From Actinomycetes bacterium (lineage in GTDB: Bacteria > Actinomycetota > Actinomycetes > Propionibacteriales > Propionibacteriaceae): a stretch of DNA of 7,351 nucleotides. Under the pieces are notes generated by a model that did no database searches, had not been told where the DNA came from, and worked only from the letters and a program-made list of their open reading frames with translations. The DNA is taken from the NCBI GenBank assembly GCA_023387135.1, contig JAEWIK010000377.1:1-7351 (forward strand), read 5' to 3'. Positions 6,177 to 7,351 of this stretch are shown piece by piece. A program made the position numbers and the translations under genes. Position 1 is the first letter of the stretch. Each line of letters opens with the position of its first letter.

Positions 6177-6914
6177 TGCCGCCATCGCCTGTGCGCTGTA
6201 ACCGCTGCCGAACAACACCACGTGCACGAGCAGCGGGTGCAGTTGGTGCAGCGGGAGCAGGTCACGCCAGCCGGCAGGCAGGTGGTGGCTCGCCTCTTCG
6301 TAGGCACGCAGCGTGACTCCCAGGTGAGGCGCCCCGAACAGCGACAGCATGGCGAGGTCTGTCAGCCTGTGCCCGCCGTGGGCTGCCGGGTCGATGAGCA
6401 CGACGCCGTCGGGTGAGAACAGGACGTTGCCCGACCACAGGTCGCCATGGATCCGCGCCGGGGGAGCGTCGTCGTCGAATTCCCCGTCGGCCAGGCGCTC
6501 GCACACCCGCGAGATGACGGCGAGGTCGGACGAGGTGAGGTCTCCCGCGCGCTCGGCCTCCTCCGCATAGGGCAGGATGCGCTGCTCGGCGAAGAAGCTT
6601 CCCCAGCGGTCCTGAGGGCGCAGGCTCAGCGGCGCGTTGCCGATGAAGCCGTCGCCGGCCCAGCCGTCCGGCCCGACCCCGAACGCCGTGGCGCCCGCGT
6701 CATGAGTCCGCGCGAGCGCGGCTCCGAACACCTCGGCGGCGTCGGCGGTGGGCACAGCCTCGGGCACCCTGCGCAGGGTCAGCGAGACGGGGGACAGGTC
6801 GAGCACCGTGGCGACCTTCGCCCCACCGGCTGCGGCGAGCCAGCGCAGCCCCGCCGCCTCGACCTCGAAGAAGCCCGACGGTGCCAGCGTCCGGCGCTTG
6901 GTGAACTCCTCCAC
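6159..6914 (-). CDS. Fructosamine kinase / ketosamine-3-kinase family protein
   Basis: A 251-aa APH-fold small-molecule kinase. The family phosphorylates sugar-amine adducts (fructosamines, ribulosamines) so that they break down and free the glycated amine; the exact substrate here is unknown. Visible motifs are K6 in FTKRR (the candidate ATP lysine), FFEVEAAGLRWL (15-26, with E19 as the likely helix-C glutamate), GDGFIGN (87-93), the catalytic loop HGDLWSGN (156-163, D158 the base, N163 a metal ligand) and IDPAAHGGHR (174-183, D175 the metal-binding Asp). Two oddities: the chain starts right at the lysine strand and so lacks the usual N-terminal glycine-loop strands, and the HRE that normally follows IDPA reads HRL (L184). 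GTG 6914 is the only usable start in this frame. It lies 31 nt downstream of the MgtC-family gene, same strand, with no ribosome site but a TANNNT box 7 nt upstream. Confidence 0.87.
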   Translation of the reverse strand: MEEFTKRRTLAPSGFFEVEAAGLRWLAAAGGAKVATVLDLSPVSLTLRRVPEAVPTADAAEVFGAALARTHDAGATAFGVGPDGWAGDGFIGNAPLSLRPQDRWGSFFAEQRILPYAEEAERAGDLTSSDLAVISRVCERLADGEFDDDAPPARIHGDLWSGNVLFSPDGVVLIDPAAHGGHRLTDLAMLSLFGAPHLGVTLRAYEEASHHLPAGWRDLLPLHQLHPLLVHVVLFGSGYSAQAMAAARRYA

Positions 6915-6921
6915 CCAGTCG

Positions 6922-6949
6922 AGCGTAGCTGCTCGCCGCCGGGCGTCAG
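6922..6949 (-). promoter_or_regulatory. Predicted promoter for a leaderless kinase mRNA
   Basis: Read on the minus strand, CTGACG (6949-6944, 4/6 match to TTGACA), a 16-nt spacer and TACGCT (6927-6922) are followed by 7 nt and then GTG 6914. The -35-like box contains the TGA stop of the upstream MgtC-family gene. No Shine-Dalgarno sequence precedes the GTG. Confidence 0.5.
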
Positions 6950-7351
6950 TCGACGGGGCTGAGCGACTGCACGCTCCACCGCACGCCCAGCACCTCGGGG
7001 GTGTAGACGACGTCGGTGATGGCGAGCTCGATCTGGCGGTCGTCCCGCTCGGGCCTCGTCATGATCGCGGTGATGGCCACGAAGTCGTCGGGCAGGTCTG
7101 TCGCCGAGATGGACTGCACCATGAGGTCGGGACGGTGGACGGCGTTGAACACGAGAGCCCGCACCGCCACCTCGTGCTCGCGGGCGCAGCGCACCTCGAA
7201 GGTGTACTCGACCTCGGTGTTCTTCTCGCGCCCCACCGATCCCGGCCGGCGGTCCAGCATCCTGCCCACCGGCCGCAGCAACACGTTCGCCGCGATGACG
7301 ATCGCCGTCCCGACCGCGGAGATCCAGACCAGCCCGCCACCGGCGAGGGCT
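6946..7351 (-). CDS. MgtC/SapB family membrane protein, C-terminal part (5' end cut by window)
   Basis: The minus-strand frame is open to the window edge, so only the last 134 residues are seen. They start with a hydrophobic helix (GLVWISAVGTAIVIAANVLL), the last membrane span of the family, followed by RPVGRMLDRRP, the usual exit from that helix. A soluble domain of about 85 residues follows (EVEYTFEVRC ... GVRWSVQ) with the beta-alpha-beta pattern of the ACT-like tail found in many MgtC proteins. MgtC proteins are inner-membrane proteins linked to growth at low magnesium, survival in macrophages and control of ATP synthase in some pathogens; whether this homologue does any of that cannot be told from sequence. 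A GTG at 7284 lies inside the reading frame after the membrane helix and is not a credible start. It may be co-transcribed with the downstream kinase gene, 31 nt away. Confidence 0.82.
   Translation of the reverse strand, partial: ALAGGGLVWISAVGTAIVIAANVLLRPVGRMLDRRPGSVGREKNTEVEYTFEVRCAREHEVAVRALVFNAVHRPDLMVQSISATDLPDDFVAITAIMTRPERDDRQIELAITDVVYTPEVLGVRWSVQSLSPVD

Noticed and set aside
6447..6962. 171-codon + strand frame opposite the kinase gene
   Set aside because: Shadow of the kinase coding sequence, whose catalytic motifs are intact on the minus strand.
7282..7284. GTG at 7284 as the start of a 112-aa soluble protein
   Set aside because: The frame stays open to the window edge and the upstream residues form the expected last membrane helix of an MgtC protein.
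1..7351. Signs of a mobile element, prophage, CRISPR array, tRNA or defence system
   Set aside because: No transposase or integrase motifs, no regular repeats, no tRNA-like cloverleaf and no composition break were seen; every gene is a chromosomal type.

Overview
The window is high-GC chromosomal DNA, almost certainly from an actinomycete. The GC-ending codons, a purF-purM pair followed by a DUF3073 gene, the actinobacterial type of PurM, and start codons placed 7 nt after a TANNNT box all point that way. Frequent use of the arginine codon AGG (28 in the four + strand genes from purL to purM) may hint at the Propionibacteriaceae or a relative, but this is only a guess.

Left and centre (1-5694, + strand): a purine biosynthesis locus. 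It holds the 3' nine-tenths of purL (FGAM synthase, cut by the window start). A gene for a two-part protein follows, with a disordered Pro/Gly/Tyr-rich N-terminus and a DUF4870 membrane domain at the C-terminus. Then come purF (PRPP amidotransferase) and purM (AIR synthetase). PurF makes phosphoribosylamine from PRPP and glutamine (step 1), PurL makes FGAM (step 4) and PurM closes the imidazole ring to AIR (step 5). purF and purM overlap by 11 nt and are surely co-expressed. purF is separated from the DUF4870 gene by a perfect 12-bp hairpin and seems to have its own promoter giving a leaderless mRNA. A second long hairpin follows purM.

Right (5695-7351): a 212-nt spacer carries the post-purM hairpin and a plausible sigma70-type promoter for a small DUF3073 gene (+ strand). 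This gene converges on two minus-strand genes: a fructosamine-kinase-family protein and, upstream of it, the C-terminal part of an MgtC/SapB-family membrane protein cut by the window end. The kinase gene also shows a TANNNT-N7-GTG leaderless start.

Most of the window is ordinary housekeeping DNA. I found no mobile element, CRISPR array, tRNA or rRNA, and no novel multi-gene system. The points worth a second look are the transcription and translation architecture (two hairpins, two leaderless-type starts, a DUF3073 leader), the tyrosine-spaced low-complexity segment of the DUF4870 protein, and small departures in the kinase.
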